The notes beneath the pieces are model-generated. The model worked only from the letters and a program-made list of their open reading frames with translations, made no database searches and was not told where the DNA came from. DNA of 64,000 nt from NCBI GenBank assembly GCA_947494565.1, contig CANLVG010000012.1:124001-188000 (forward strand), in the 5' to 3' direction. Positions 17,935-26,993 of this stretch are shown one piece after another. The DNA is from an uncultured Flavobacteriaceae bacterium (lineage in GTDB: Bacteria > Bacteroidota > Bacteroidia > Flavobacteriales > Flavobacteriaceae). Each line of letters starts with the position of its first letter. Within the stretch, counting starts at the first letter, position 1. Both the position numbers and the translations under genes were made by a program.

Positions 17935-20721
17935 TTATTTTTTCTTCGCTGGGCGCGTCATGTTGTCTTTGGTCTTATCGAACACAAAATCGATGACCTG
18001 TTGGTGCCTCATTTTCGATCGCACTGCACTACCGGCCGCTGGTGAGGCATAAAAGCGCCTTGACGCTACCCTGAACTTACTTGCATCTTTAAAATGCATC
18101 AGTAGATGACTCCATGCACCCATATTTCTTGGCTCTTCTTGAGCCCAAACCCAATCATTTGCGTTTTTATATTTTGCCATTACCGCCTTCATTTGGTCAT
18201 AAGGCAAGGGGAACAATTGCTCCAAACGAACTAAGGCCACATCATCACGCTGTTGTTCTTCTTTAACGGCCAAAAGATCGTAATAAAATTTACCTGTACA
18301 AAAAACAAGACTTTTTACTTTTTTCACATCGGCATTGACGTCATCGATCACTTCTTGAAAAGCTCCGGTCGCCAGCTCATCAACAGAAGAAACCGCCTTC
18401 GGATGTCTCAAGAGGCTTTTGGGTGTGAAAATAATCAATGGTTTTCTGAATTTCGCTTTCATTTGTCTTCTCAACAAATGGAATAGGTTTGCCGGCGTTG
18501 TGCAATCGGCGATGTACATATTATCGCGTGCACAAAGCTGTAAATAACGCTCCATGCGTGCAGAGGAATGTTCGGCTCCTTGCCCCTCATATCCATGGGG
18601 AAGTAGCATCACGAGCCCATTTTGCAACTTCCATTTATCCTCGGCAGCAGAGATATATTGATCGATCATGATCTGTGCGCCGTTGCTAAAATCACCAAAC
18701 TGGGCTTCCCAAATGGTCAGCGTATTTGGGCTCGCCATCGCATAACCGTAATCAAAACCTACCACTCCATATTCAGATAAGAGGGAATTATAAATCTGAA
18801 AACTCCCTTGCTTGTCGGAAATGTGATTTAATAAGAGTACCTCTTCTTCGCTCTCCTCAACCTTCATTACTGCATGTCGATGCGAGAAGGTCCCTCGCTC
18901 CACATCCTGCCCTGAAATTCGAACACCATACCCTTCTTCCAATAGCGTTCCATACGCCAAGAGTTCACCCATGGCCCAGTCTAACCTATCGGTTTCAAAG
19001 AACATCTTTTTTCGATCTCCTATCAATCGTTCGACTTTTCTCAAGAACTTTTTATCGGTGGGAAGTTCCGTAATGACTTTCGCGATAGCACTCAATTTTT
19101 TCTTATCGAAAGTGGTATCGACCGCATCCAGCATTTCCCACTCTCTCACATTTTCAAAACCCTTCCATTCATCGGCCATAAAAGGCGTAATGACAGTTTT
19201 GTCTTCCTTACGCGAATCTTCCAACTCCTCTTCGAGTGACGATTTGTACTCTTCTTCTAATTTTTTCACGAATCCATCGTCAATAACCCCTTCCTCCAGT
19301 AAGCGTGCGGCATAGATATCCCTAGGGTTCTGATGTTTCGCAATGGCTTTATACAGTTTAGGTTGGGTAAAACGAGGTTCGTCCCCTTCATTATGGCCGT
19401 ATTTTCTATATCCTAAAAGATCCAGAAAAACATCGCGATTAAATCGCATACGATATTCCAAAGCAAAAAGAGAAGCATGAACAACGGCTTCCGCATCATC
19501 TGAATTGACATGCAGTACAGGACTCAAAGTCACTTTGCCCACATCAGTACAATAGGTAGATGATCTGGCATCAAGATAATTAGTGGTGAAACCAATTTGA
19601 TTGTTCACTACGATATGTATGGTTCCGTTTGTTCTATAACCATCTAACTGCGCCATTTGCACGACCTCATAAATCAGGCCTTGCCCTGCTATTGCAGCAT
19701 CACCATGCACGACTATCGGTAGTACTTTTGAAAAATCATCCGCATAATGGGCATCTTGTTTCGCTCTTGCAATACCCTCGACCACTGCTCCCACAGTTTC
19801 CAAATGCGATGGATTCGGCGCAATGTTCATCTTAATCTTGTTGCCATTATCCGATTTTCGATCTGATGTCCATCCCAAATGGTATTTGACGTCACCGTCG
19901 AAGATTTCCTGTTCGTAGTCCTTACCATCGAATTCACTGAAAATATCTTTCGCCGCCTTTCCGAAAATATTGGTGAGTACATTCAACCGTCCTCTGTGTG
20001 CCATTCCCATGACAAATTGCTCTACCCCCATTTCGGCAGCACGTTCGACCACAGCATCCAAAGCAGGTATCAAAGATTCGTTTCCTTCAAGGGAGAAGCG
20101 TTTTTGTCCAACATATTTGGTATGTAAAAAGCTTTCGAAAGATACGGCCTGATTCAACTTCTTAAGGATATGCCTTTTTCGCTTCTCATCGAAATTGGGA
20201 TGATTGTCATTGACATTGATCCAATTTTGAATCCACAAAACACGTTCAGGTTTTCTGATGTACATGTATTCTACACCAATGGCACTACAATAGATGTTGG
20301 TCAGATGCTTGACGATATTTCTTAAACTACTCGACCCGAGACCCAATATCTCACCTGCGGTAAAAACCGTATCCAAATCGGAACTTTCCAAACCGAAATT
20401 CTCGAGTTCCAGGGTCGGTATATACTTGCGGCGCTCGCGCACCGGATTGGTCTTTGTAAATAGATGCCCCCTACTGCGATAGCCATCGATCAGTTTCAAT
20501 ACACGGAATTCTTTTTGAAGCGACTGCGGAACGGCAACGAGGCCATCACCTGTCATTGCATCCAAGTCAAGTTCATCAAGCGAGCTTTCCATGCCGAAAT
20601 CATAGCCTTGAAAAAAAGCACGCCAACTAGGTTCAATGCTATCGGGACTTGTCAAATACCGATCATACAATTCTGAAAAGAAAGACGTATGTGCGGCATT
20701 TAAGAAGGAATATTTATCCAT
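17935..20721 (-). CDS. odhA: 2-oxoglutarate dehydrogenase E1 component
   Basis: Thiamine-diphosphate-dependent decarboxylase of the TCA cycle, 928 residues, normal for a full E1. The N-terminus SFLNAAHTSFFSELYDRYL carries the E2-interaction segment. GMAHRGRLNVLTNIFGK and the ThDP-binding GDAAIAGQGLIYE ... NNQIGFTT are present in the first half; LLPHGYEGQGAEHSSAR is in the second. Upstream a minus-strand TATTTTTG box (20756-20763) is the likely -7 element. It is divergent from a small barrel gene. Also called sucA. Confidence 0.97.
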   Translation of the reverse strand: MDKYSFLNAAHTSFFSELYDRYLTSPDSIEPSWRAFFQGYDFGMESSLDELDLDAMTGDGLVAVPQSLQKEFRVLKLIDGYRSRGHLFTKTNPVRERRKYIPTLELENFGLESSDLDTVFTAGEILGLGSSSLRNIVKHLTNIYCSAIGVEYMYIRKPERVLWIQNWINVNDNHPNFDEKRKRHILKKLNQAVSFESFLHTKYVGQKRFSLEGNESLIPALDAVVERAAEMGVEQFVMGMAHRGRLNVLTNIFGKAAKDIFSEFDGKDYEQEIFDGDVKYHLGWTSDRKSDNGNKIKMNIAPNPSHLETVGAVVEGIARAKQDAHYADDFSKVLPIVVHGDAAIAGQGLIYEVVQMAQLDGYRTNGTIHIVVNNQIGFTTNYLDARSSTYCTDVGKVTLSPVLHVNSDDAEAVVHASLFALEYRMRFNRDVFLDLLGYRKYGHNEGDEPRFTQPKLYKAIAKHQNPRDIYAARLLEEGVIDDGFVKKLEEEYKSSLEEELEDSRKEDKTVITPFMADEWKGFENVREWEMLDAVDTTFDKKKLSAIAKVITELPTDKKFLRKVERLIGDRKKMFFETDRLDWAMGELLAYGTLLEEGYGVRISGQDVERGTFSHRHAVMKVEESEEEVLLLNHISDKQGSFQIYNSLLSEYGVVGFDYGYAMASPNTLTIWEAQFGDFSNGAQIMIDQYISAAEDKWKLQNGLVMLLPHGYEGQGAEHSSARMERYLQLCARDNMYIADCTTPANLFHLLRRQMKAKFRKPLIIFTPKSLLRHPKAVSSVDELATGAFQEVIDDVNADVKKVKSLVFCTGKFYYDLLAVKEEQQRDDVALVRLEQLFPLPYDQMKAVMAKYKNANDWVWAQEEPRNMGAWSHLLMHFKDASKFRVASRRFYASPAAGSAVRSKMRHQQVIDFVFDKTKDNMTRPAKKK

Positions 20722-20755
20722 AAAACAGTTCTATGTGAACGATATAAAAGTTCAT

Positions 20756-20763
20756 CAAAAATA
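20756..20763 (-). promoter_or_regulatory. Bacteroidota-type -7 box for odhA-odhB
   Basis: On the minus strand TATTTTTG fits TAnnTTTG, 34 bp before the odhA start codon. A -33 element is not clear. Confidence 0.4.
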
Positions 20764-20821
20764 CAACATTTACCATATCTAGTAGTATCTTAGGGATGTA
20801 AATACCAGTCAAAGTCGAACA

Positions 20822-21358
20822 ATGATGATTTTTGTAAAGCCCCTTAATCGCAAAACGTTCTTTTTAGGTCTTTTCTTGCTTTTTTCCATAGGTTTTTGTT
20901 TTTCCCAAAATCCACAGGGCAACGGCAATTTTTGGGACAAGATCCGTTTTGGTGGAGGTATCGGACTGAATTTTTCAAATGGTGGGTTCAATGGTGCCCT
21001 ATCTCCAAGCGCCATTTATCAGTTCAACGAAATTTTCGCAGCAGGGATCGGGGCCAACGTCAATTTTTTCAAATTCAACGACCAGCAATTATGGGCATAT
21101 GGACCGAGCGCAATTGTGCTCGTCAACCCCATACCAGAAATTCAACTTTCGGGCGAGTTCGAACAACTTAGGGTAAACACTTCGATACGTACTCTAGGGA
21201 GCACTGTTGAAGAAGACTATTGGTCCCCTGGTCTATTTCTCGGAGCAGGATACTCGACTAACTTTGCAACTTTCGGCATTCGATACAATGTCTTGCACGA
21301 TAGTGAGGATAGTATCTATTTAAATGCTTGGGTACCTTTTATTCGGTTGTACTTTTAG
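20822..21358 (+). CDS. Small predicted outer-membrane barrel protein
   Basis: A 178-residue protein with a signal peptide (about residues 10-29, ending CFSQ) followed by Gly/aromatic-rich strands (FGGGIGLNFSNGG, GIGANVNFF, LFLGAGYST) and a terminal aromatic (RLYF). This pattern suggests an eight-stranded outer-membrane barrel. Homologues beside odhA in Flavobacteria are sometimes labelled alpha-ketoglutarate decarboxylase, which the sequence does not support. The initial ATG at 20822 or the one at 20825 may be used. Its last four bases overlap the end of the convergent gene. Confidence 0.7.
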   Translation: MMIFVKPLNRKTFFLGLFLLFSIGFCFSQNPQGNGNFWDKIRFGGGIGLNFSNGGFNGALSPSAIYQFNEIFAAGIGANVNFFKFNDQQLWAYGPSAIVLVNPIPEIQLSGEFEQLRVNTSIRTLGSTVEEDYWSPGLFLGAGYSTNFATFGIRYNVLHDSEDSIYLNAWVPFIRLYF

Positions 21359-21711
21359 GGGGTATACTTTTTCTTGTACCACACTTTCTGAAGTTCGCGT
21401 CGCAAGATGAGCAAGGTCATTTGTTCAGCGACCTCGACCACGTCGGTCATATGGATATGTTTGAAAGCCTTCTCCGGCACGTCAATCACATAGAGTAGCT
21501 GCAAGTATTCATCAAATTTTTCCAGGATCAAGTAATACACTTTTTCATGGATAAGAGACGATAGCGCCTTAGAATCGAGGCTATTCGGAATTTCAATAGG
21601 AATATTGGCCAATCCGAAATCTTTTCTCAATTGCGCCACTAACTTCGGAAAGAGCTGTTCACGATGAGCAGCCTCAAGAAGCACATCGCTATTTGGGTAA
21701 TCGAAAGTCAT
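21355..21711 (-). CDS. Conserved hypothetical protein, 118 residues
   Basis: A small soluble, probably helical protein with an unusually Leu- and Glu-rich middle (YYLILEKFDEYLQLLYVIDVPE) and a basic C-terminus. No signal peptide or TM. It lies 3 bp downstream of the amidohydrolase gene on the same strand and so is almost certainly translationally linked with it, but no functional connection can be read from the sequence. The 3' end overlaps the convergent barrel gene by 4 bp. Confidence 0.7.
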   Translation of the reverse strand: MTFDYPNSDVLLEAAHREQLFPKLVAQLRKDFGLANIPIEIPNSLDSKALSSLIHEKVYYLILEKFDEYLQLLYVIDVPEKAFKHIHMTDVVEVAEQMTLLILRRELQKVWYKKKYTP

Positions 21712-21714
21712 GCT

Positions 21715-22989
21715 TCATTCTTTGTAGACTACCCCTTCCTTCATTACGAAAATGGCTTTTTCAAGGGTAGCTACATTCTTTGTAGGGTCTTCATCAACGG
21801 CGACGATATCCGCTAAAAAACCAGCCTTTAATTGTCCTAATTCATTTTTCATTCCCAAAAGTTCGGCATTTGTGGTGGTAGCAGCCTGTATGGTCTTCAT
21901 AATCGGCATTCCAGCTTCATGCATGAAGCCGAATTCCTTTCCGTTTTCCCCATGTGGAGAAACACCGGCATCGGTTCCAAAAGCGATGGGAACCCCTTTT
22001 TTAAAAGCCTTCCCGAAAGTCACTTGACTTACCGGCCCTATTTCGCGGGCCTTTTTTGCCACTACCGGCGGTAGGTATCCCGGAATATCGGCCATTTTAG
22101 CCGCTGCCTTACCCGCTGAAATGGTCGGTACCAGATAGGTATTATGTTGCACCATTAAATCCATGGTTTCCTCACTCATCAAGGTACCATGTTCAATGGT
22201 TTTTATGCCTCCTAAAACCGCCCTTCGCATGCCTTCGTCACCATGGGCATGGGCCGCGGTAAGAAATCCGTAGTCTTTGGCCGTTGCGGTAATCGCCTTG
22301 ATCTCTTCAATAGTGAACTGTGGATTTTGACCGTTTTTAGCTACACTCATTACACCGCCGGTAGCAGTTATTTTTATACAATCCGAACCATCTTTGTAAC
22401 GTTGTCGAACTGCTTTTTTGGCATCTTCGGGTGAGTTGACCACACCTTCTTTTGGGCCCGGGTCTCCCCGTAAATCTTCTCGCATTCCGTTCGTAGGGTC
22501 TCCATGACCTCCGGTGGAGGCAATCGTCTTACCGGCCGTGAAAATTCGAGGCCCTTTTACGGTTCCTTTGTTGATGGCATTTCTCAAAGCGATATTCACG
22601 CCTGAGCCACCCAGATCCCTGACGGTAGTAAAGCCGGCCATAAGGGTACGTTCAGCATATACGGTAGCCTGTAACGCAACATCCGCAGGGTTTTTGGTAA
22701 AACGCTCTAAGTATCTACTGGGGCTTGATTCGCCTTCAATGTGCACATGCATGTCAATGAAACCGGGCAACACGGTTTTGCTCTTCAAATCGATGACCTG
22801 ATCATCTCCAGAGCCCGAAGTGAATCCGTTTTGAATACTTTTGATCTTGTTTCCGGATACAACTATGGTCTTTTCCTTTAAGACCTTTCCGGTCTCGGTA
22901 TCCACAATATTGCCGCACTGCAGATAAAGGTCTTGAGCGGAACTAATTGTCAACTGAAAAATAGCAATAAGGAACAGTATTCTTTTCAT
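21715..22989 (-). CDS. Secreted amidohydrolase (imidazolonepropionase/prolidase-like)
   Basis: A 424-residue amidohydrolase-superfamily enzyme with a signal peptide (MKRILFLIAIFQLTISSAQ). Metal ligands appear in order: IDMHVHIEGE (HxH near 65), AAHAHGDEG, IEHGT and AFGTDAGVSPHG (final Asp near 345). This layout is that of exported Xaa-Pro dipeptidase-like or related imidazolonepropionase-like proteins. An upstream in-frame start at 23010 is possible, but the ATG at 22989 gives a proper signal peptide. Likely periplasmic; the substrate is not determinable. Confidence 0.87.
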   Translation of the reverse strand: MKRILFLIAIFQLTISSAQDLYLQCGNIVDTETGKVLKEKTIVVSGNKIKSIQNGFTSGSGDDQVIDLKSKTVLPGFIDMHVHIEGESSPSRYLERFTKNPADVALQATVYAERTLMAGFTTVRDLGGSGVNIALRNAINKGTVKGPRIFTAGKTIASTGGHGDPTNGMREDLRGDPGPKEGVVNSPEDAKKAVRQRYKDGSDCIKITATGGVMSVAKNGQNPQFTIEEIKAITATAKDYGFLTAAHAHGDEGMRRAVLGGIKTIEHGTLMSEETMDLMVQHNTYLVPTISAGKAAAKMADIPGYLPPVVAKKAREIGPVSQVTFGKAFKKGVPIAFGTDAGVSPHGENGKEFGFMHEAGMPIMKTIQAATTTNAELLGMKNELGQLKAGFLADIVAVDEDPTKNVATLEKAIFVMKEGVVYKE

Positions 22990-23008
22990 ATCAGGGTTGG
23001 TTTTAAAC

Positions 23009-23043
23009 AAAAATGCGAAGAAATATACAACTATTTCTTCGCA
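23009..23043 (-). terminator. Rho-independent terminator after galE
   Basis: A perfect 12-bp stem (23014-23025 with 23032-23043) around TACAAC, followed on the minus strand by TTTTTGTTT. It ends the galE transcript before the amidohydrolase gene. Confidence 0.8.
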
Positions 23044-23089
23044 CTCGCTTCTTAACTCGCCCTACAACTAAATTTATTTCAGTCTTTAA

Positions 23090-24106
23090 TCAGTTTCTGA
23101 TTTTTTGCTCCCAATCCCAAGCCGATTTCATCGCCTCGTCAAGGGTTGATTTGGCTTTCCATCCTAGAACATTATTGGCTTTTGTGGTATCGGCATAGGC
23201 AGATATAACGTCCCCTTGCCGACGGTCTACAATCTTGTAGTTCAATTTATTTCCGGACACCTTCTCAAAACTATTGATGACCTCTAGTACTGAACTTCCC
23301 TTTCCGGTACCCAAATTATAAACCTCATAATTTGATTCGTTCGCTCGATTCAAAAGTCGCTGAAGTGCCACTACATGAGCCTTTGCAAGATCCACGACAT
23401 GAATATAATCTCGAATACAGGTACCGTCGGGAGTTGGATAATCATCTCCGAAAACAGATAATTCTTTTCGCAATCCTATACCGGTTTGAGTAATAAACGG
23501 AACGAGGTTTTGAGGCACTCCTTTAGGAAGCTCCCCAATTTCAACGCTTGGGTGTGCTCCCATTGGGTTAAAATACCGAAGTGAAATCGCCTGTAAGCCC
23601 GTCGTGACCTTGCAGGTATCGGCAATAATCTCCTCACCCATCTGCTTGGTATTCCCATAGGGTGATTCGGCAGTTTTTACAGGCGCATTTTCGGTAATCG
23701 GCAACTCATCGGCTTGGCCATAAACCGTACACGAAGAGCTAAAAATAAAATTCGCCTGCGCTTTCTTTGACAGTTCGTTTAAAATATAGACCAAGGTGCC
23801 GATATTATTCTCGTAATACAATAGGGGCTTCTCAACACTCTCACCAACTGCTTTCGATGCTGCAAAATGAATGACTCCCTCAATATCATGATGTCTTTTA
23901 AAGAAGTCGACCACCTTATCTTTTTCTTTTAAGTCAAGCTTTTCAAATAGGGGCTTCTTACCGGTAATGGCCACGATACCATCGAGAACGTCTTCAGACG
24001 AATTGGAGCAGTCATCAATAATGACCACTTCGTAGCCCTCATTCTGCAATTCCACTACGGTATGCGATCCAATGAATCCTAAACCTCCTGTAACCAAAAT
24101 CTTCAT
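23090..24106 (-). CDS. galE: UDP-glucose 4-epimerase
   Basis: Interconverts UDP-glucose and UDP-galactose (or the N-acetyl forms) with bound NAD. The 338 residues are full length. The Rossmann motif GGLGFIGSHT is at the N-terminus; the catalytic Ser is in SSSCTVYGQ near 124; YxxxK is in SPYGNTKQ near 148. It lies downstream of a sugar aminotransferase on the same strand, suggesting supply of nucleotide sugars for surface polysaccharide. A minus-strand TAGTTTTG box precedes it. Confidence 0.95.
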   Translation of the reverse strand: MKILVTGGLGFIGSHTVVELQNEGYEVVIIDDCSNSSEDVLDGIVAITGKKPLFEKLDLKEKDKVVDFFKRHHDIEGVIHFAASKAVGESVEKPLLYYENNIGTLVYILNELSKKAQANFIFSSSCTVYGQADELPITENAPVKTAESPYGNTKQMGEEIIADTCKVTTGLQAISLRYFNPMGAHPSVEIGELPKGVPQNLVPFITQTGIGLRKELSVFGDDYPTPDGTCIRDYIHVVDLAKAHVVALQRLLNRANESNYEVYNLGTGKGSSVLEVINSFEKVSGNKLNYKIVDRRQGDVISAYADTTKANNVLGWKAKSTLDEAMKSAWDWEQKIRN

Positions 24107-24141
24107 GTATTCGTTTTAAAGTGGGTATTTCTTTTGCGGGT

Positions 24142-24149
24142 CAAAACTA
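24142..24149 (-). promoter_or_regulatory. Possible -7 box for galE
   Basis: TAGTTTTG on the minus strand fits TAnnTTTG, 35 bp before the galE ATG and just after the aminotransferase stop. Co-transcription with the aminotransferase gene is equally possible. Confidence 0.35.
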
Positions 24150-24163
24150 GCGATAAAAAAACA

Positions 24164-25318
24164 TTAGCCGTTCACAAAATCGATTACGGTTGCAGTAATA
24201 TAGTTAATCTGTTCGTCGTCAAGCTCGGTATGCATGGGCAGTGATATAACCTCCTTCACCAATTGATTGGTGACCGGAAAATCCGCTTCCTCATACCTGT
24301 CGTCCAGATACGCTTTTTGTCGGTGTAAGGGAATCGGATAGTATACCCCACACGGGATTCCCTTTTCAGCAAAGTGTTCCACTAGGGCATCTCGTTTTCC
24401 ATTGGTAATCTTCAAGGTATATTGATGGAATACATGACAATCGCATGTATCGCATATGCCCTCACAGCCATTGACCGTCTTGGGGGTTACAATATGCATC
24501 TGAGCTGCAAAGGCTTCGTTGTATTTGCGGGCTGCATCTCTTCGCGCACTACAGTATTCATCTAGTTTTGGAAGCTTTGCTCTCAACACTGCCGCCTGTA
24601 TGGAATCGAGCCGTGAATTGACCCCGACGACATCATGATGGTATCTTTTATACATTCCGTGATTGACCATACCCCTTAAGGTGTGGGCCAATTCATCATC
24701 ATTCGTGAAAATCGCCCCTCCATCGCCATAACATCCTAAGTTCTTGGAAGGAAAGAAGGAAGTCGATCCCACGTGACCGATAGTGCCTGCTTTTTGTTTT
24801 TCACCATTGGTAGCCGTATAATTGGCTCCAATAGCCTGGGCATTGTCTTCGATGACATACAAATTGTGCTTTTCGGCCAGGGCTAAAATCGCATCCATAT
24901 TCGCGCATTGGCCAAAGAGATGTACTGGCACAATGGCCTTTGTTTTTGGACCGATAGCACGTTCAATGGCCGCAACGTCGATATTGAACGTATCTGGTTC
25001 TACATCCACCAGTACAGGTGTCAATTGCAGTAAAGCGATAACTTCAACCGTAGCGGCAAAGGTAAAGTCCGCCGTTATTACCTCATCACCCGGTTTCAGG
25101 CCAAGACCCATCATAGCGATCTGAAGTGCATCGGTACCGTTCGCACATGGAATGACATGTTTTACGCCCAAATACTGCTCTAATTCCGTTTGAAAAGCTT
25201 TCACGTCCGGCCCGTTGATGAAGGCCGAGTTTTCTAAAATAGTGGAAAGGGATGAATTTACTTTTTCTTTTATGGCTTGATATTGACCGTTGAGATCCAC
25301 CATTTGGATTTTCTTCAT
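24164..25318 (-). CDS. DegT/DnrJ/EryC1 family PLP-dependent sugar aminotransferase
   Basis: A 384-residue aminotransferase of the nucleotide-sugar type. The PLP Lys is in FFPSKNLGCYGDGGA near 180, the acidic PLP-ring partner in VIEDNAQAIGA near 155, and the DALQIAMMGLGL phosphate region is near 62. It probably makes an amino-dideoxy sugar for surface glycan or O-antigen. A short insertion with CEGICDTCDCHVFHQY near residue 283 holds four cysteines, not part of the classic fold; a similar patch is known in some flavobacterial homologues. An ATG at 25303 is an alternative start. Confidence 0.88.
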   Translation of the reverse strand: MKKIQMVDLNGQYQAIKEKVNSSLSTILENSAFINGPDVKAFQTELEQYLGVKHVIPCANGTDALQIAMMGLGLKPGDEVITADFTFAATVEVIALLQLTPVLVDVEPDTFNIDVAAIERAIGPKTKAIVPVHLFGQCANMDAILALAEKHNLYVIEDNAQAIGANYTATNGEKQKAGTIGHVGSTSFFPSKNLGCYGDGGAIFTNDDELAHTLRGMVNHGMYKRYHHDVVGVNSRLDSIQAAVLRAKLPKLDEYCSARRDAARKYNEAFAAQMHIVTPKTVNGCEGICDTCDCHVFHQYTLKITNGKRDALVEHFAEKGIPCGVYYPIPLHRQKAYLDDRYEEADFPVTNQLVKEVISLPMHTELDDEQINYITATVIDFVNG

Positions 25319-25424
25319 GGAGCTGTTCAATTAAATGGAAAGTCTTATTTCTCACAAAAATACGAAACGGACTTCAATCGGTTTTCATGGAAAGAAGTGT
25401 ATTTTAGCGCCAAAGGATTTTCCA

Positions 25425-26660
25425 TTGGCCATCATCTACAATCTTCTTGTTCACATTGCCTGGTTTTCTCTGAGGTTACTGGCCAAACTCAGTCCTAAAC
25501 TAAAACTGTTCGTCGAGGGGCGCAAACAAACTTTCGCCATACTCGAAAAGTCGATTTCCCAGGACGATAAGATTATCTGGATGCATGCCGCCTCTCTTGG
25601 GGAGTTCGAACAAGGGCTTCCAATCATCGAAAAATCAAAATCGGAATTCCCGGACTTTAAAATTCTGGTTACTTTTTTCTCCCCTTCGGGATATGAGATA
25701 AAGAAAAACACTTCCGCCGCTGATGTGGTAGTCTATTTACCAATGGATACAAAAGCCAACGCCAAACGGTTTTTGGAAACGGTCCGACCGGCGCTAGTAC
25801 TGTTTGTCAAATACGAAATTTGGCCTAATTATTTGAAGGAAATTGAATCGAGAAACATCCCCACACTATTACTATCCGCGATTTTCAGAAAGGAGCAACT
25901 CTATTTTAAATGGTACGGTGGTCTGATGCGAAATGCCCTAGCCGCTTTTTCCCATATTTTCGTTCAGAACAAGGAATCACAAGAATTATTGGCCTCGATC
26001 AATATGAACAACTCCGCGGTTTCGGGTGATACCCGATTAGATCGGGTCACCGAGATTCTCGAAAGGGACAATAACCTGCCTTTGGTCCGGGCCTTTAAAG
26101 AAGATGCCCTTTGCCTTGTTGCAGGAAGTACCTGGCCCGATGACGAAGCACATTTGGTACACTTTATCAACACCTCTTCTAAAAGCCTGAAATTCATACT
26201 GGCCCCACACAAAATAGAAAAAGCCCAAATCATAGCGCTATCGGCATCCATTAATAAAAATACCGTTCTCTTTTCCGAAGCTGATCTAGATACCATTGGC
26301 ACTTTTGAGGTGCTCATCATCGATAATATAGGCATGCTCACCAAGGTGTACAGTTATGCCGATATCGCCTATGTCGGCGGAGCATTTTCTACAGGACTTC
26401 ACAACACGCTTGAGCCTGCGGTTTTTGGCATTCCCGTGATTATTGGCCCAAACTACCAGGGTTTCAAAGAGGCTGAAGACCTGGTCGGCCTCAAGGGAAT
26501 CCTTTCCGTACAAAATAAAAAAGAATTGAGTACACTACTCAACGCTCTGGTCGAACAGCCGGAATTACTTCAAAAAACCGGGGCTATTAATGCCACATAT
26601 ATCGCCAAGAATAAGGGGGCAAGCATCCAAATTATGGAGCACATCCGTACATTACTCTAA
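25425..26660 (+). CDS. waaA: 3-deoxy-D-manno-octulosonic acid (Kdo) transferase
   Basis: Transfers Kdo from CMP-Kdo to lipid A at the inner membrane; a GT-B glycosyltransferase (GT30). The TTG at 25425 is chosen because the family starts with a single hydrophobic helix (here AIIYNLLVHIAWFSLRLLA) followed by LFVEGRK. The 30 residues that an ATG at 25335 would add lack family similarity and leave only 16 bp to the divergent gene. The catalytic region has HAASLGEFEQG near 60. C-terminal GGAFSTGLHNTLEPAVFGIPV is the donor-binding site. 411 residues fits the family length. Confidence 0.85.
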   Translation: MAIIYNLLVHIAWFSLRLLAKLSPKLKLFVEGRKQTFAILEKSISQDDKIIWMHAASLGEFEQGLPIIEKSKSEFPDFKILVTFFSPSGYEIKKNTSAADVVVYLPMDTKANAKRFLETVRPALVLFVKYEIWPNYLKEIESRNIPTLLLSAIFRKEQLYFKWYGGLMRNALAAFSHIFVQNKESQELLASINMNNSAVSGDTRLDRVTEILERDNNLPLVRAFKEDALCLVAGSTWPDDEAHLVHFINTSSKSLKFILAPHKIEKAQIIALSASINKNTVLFSEADLDTIGTFEVLIIDNIGMLTKVYSYADIAYVGGAFSTGLHNTLEPAVFGIPVIIGPNYQGFKEAEDLVGLKGILSVQNKKELSTLLNALVEQPELLQKTGAINATYIAKNKGASIQIMEHIRTLL

Positions 26661-26678
26661 CCCCATTGGCGAATCATT

Positions 26679-26933
26679 ATGCGATATTTACAAATTACCC
26701 TGGTATACTTTGGCCTCATTCTTTTTCTAAGCTCCTGTAGAGAAGCCATTAGCGAACAGCACAATTCACCTACAAAACAAAGTCATCCAGCGCCGTCCGC
26801 TCCGGAAAAAATAGGAACTCCCGTTCGTAAAGACTCCATCAAAACGCCTACGAGAACTCAAAAAGACCTGAAAATCAAAAAGGAAAAGAAGCGCGCGTCT
26901 GATACCCTTCGGCCAAAGGTGGCAGTTCTATAG
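26679..26933 (+). CDS. Small lipoprotein, 84 residues
   Basis: An exported small protein: hydrophobic signal (LQITLVYFGLILFLSSC) with lipid Cys near residue 20, then a low-complexity Pro/Ser/Lys/Thr tail. It lies 19 bp after waaA in the same direction, so likely co-transcribed. No domain is recognised; the function is unknown. Confidence 0.6.
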   Translation: MRYLQITLVYFGLILFLSSCREAISEQHNSPTKQSHPAPSAPEKIGTPVRKDSIKTPTRTQKDLKIKKEKKRASDTLRPKVAVL

Positions 26934-26993
26934 CCTTTGTTGAGATTGCCTTTGTTTTTTTGTTAGCTTTACTCGAACCAACAAACCGATCTC

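Noticed and set aside
17935-20721. Several long frames on the plus strand inside odhA
   Set aside because: They are opposite the clearly coding E1 gene and lack family features.
25335-25424. Upstream ATG start for waaA
   Set aside because: The added residues lack family similarity and crowd the divergent promoter.
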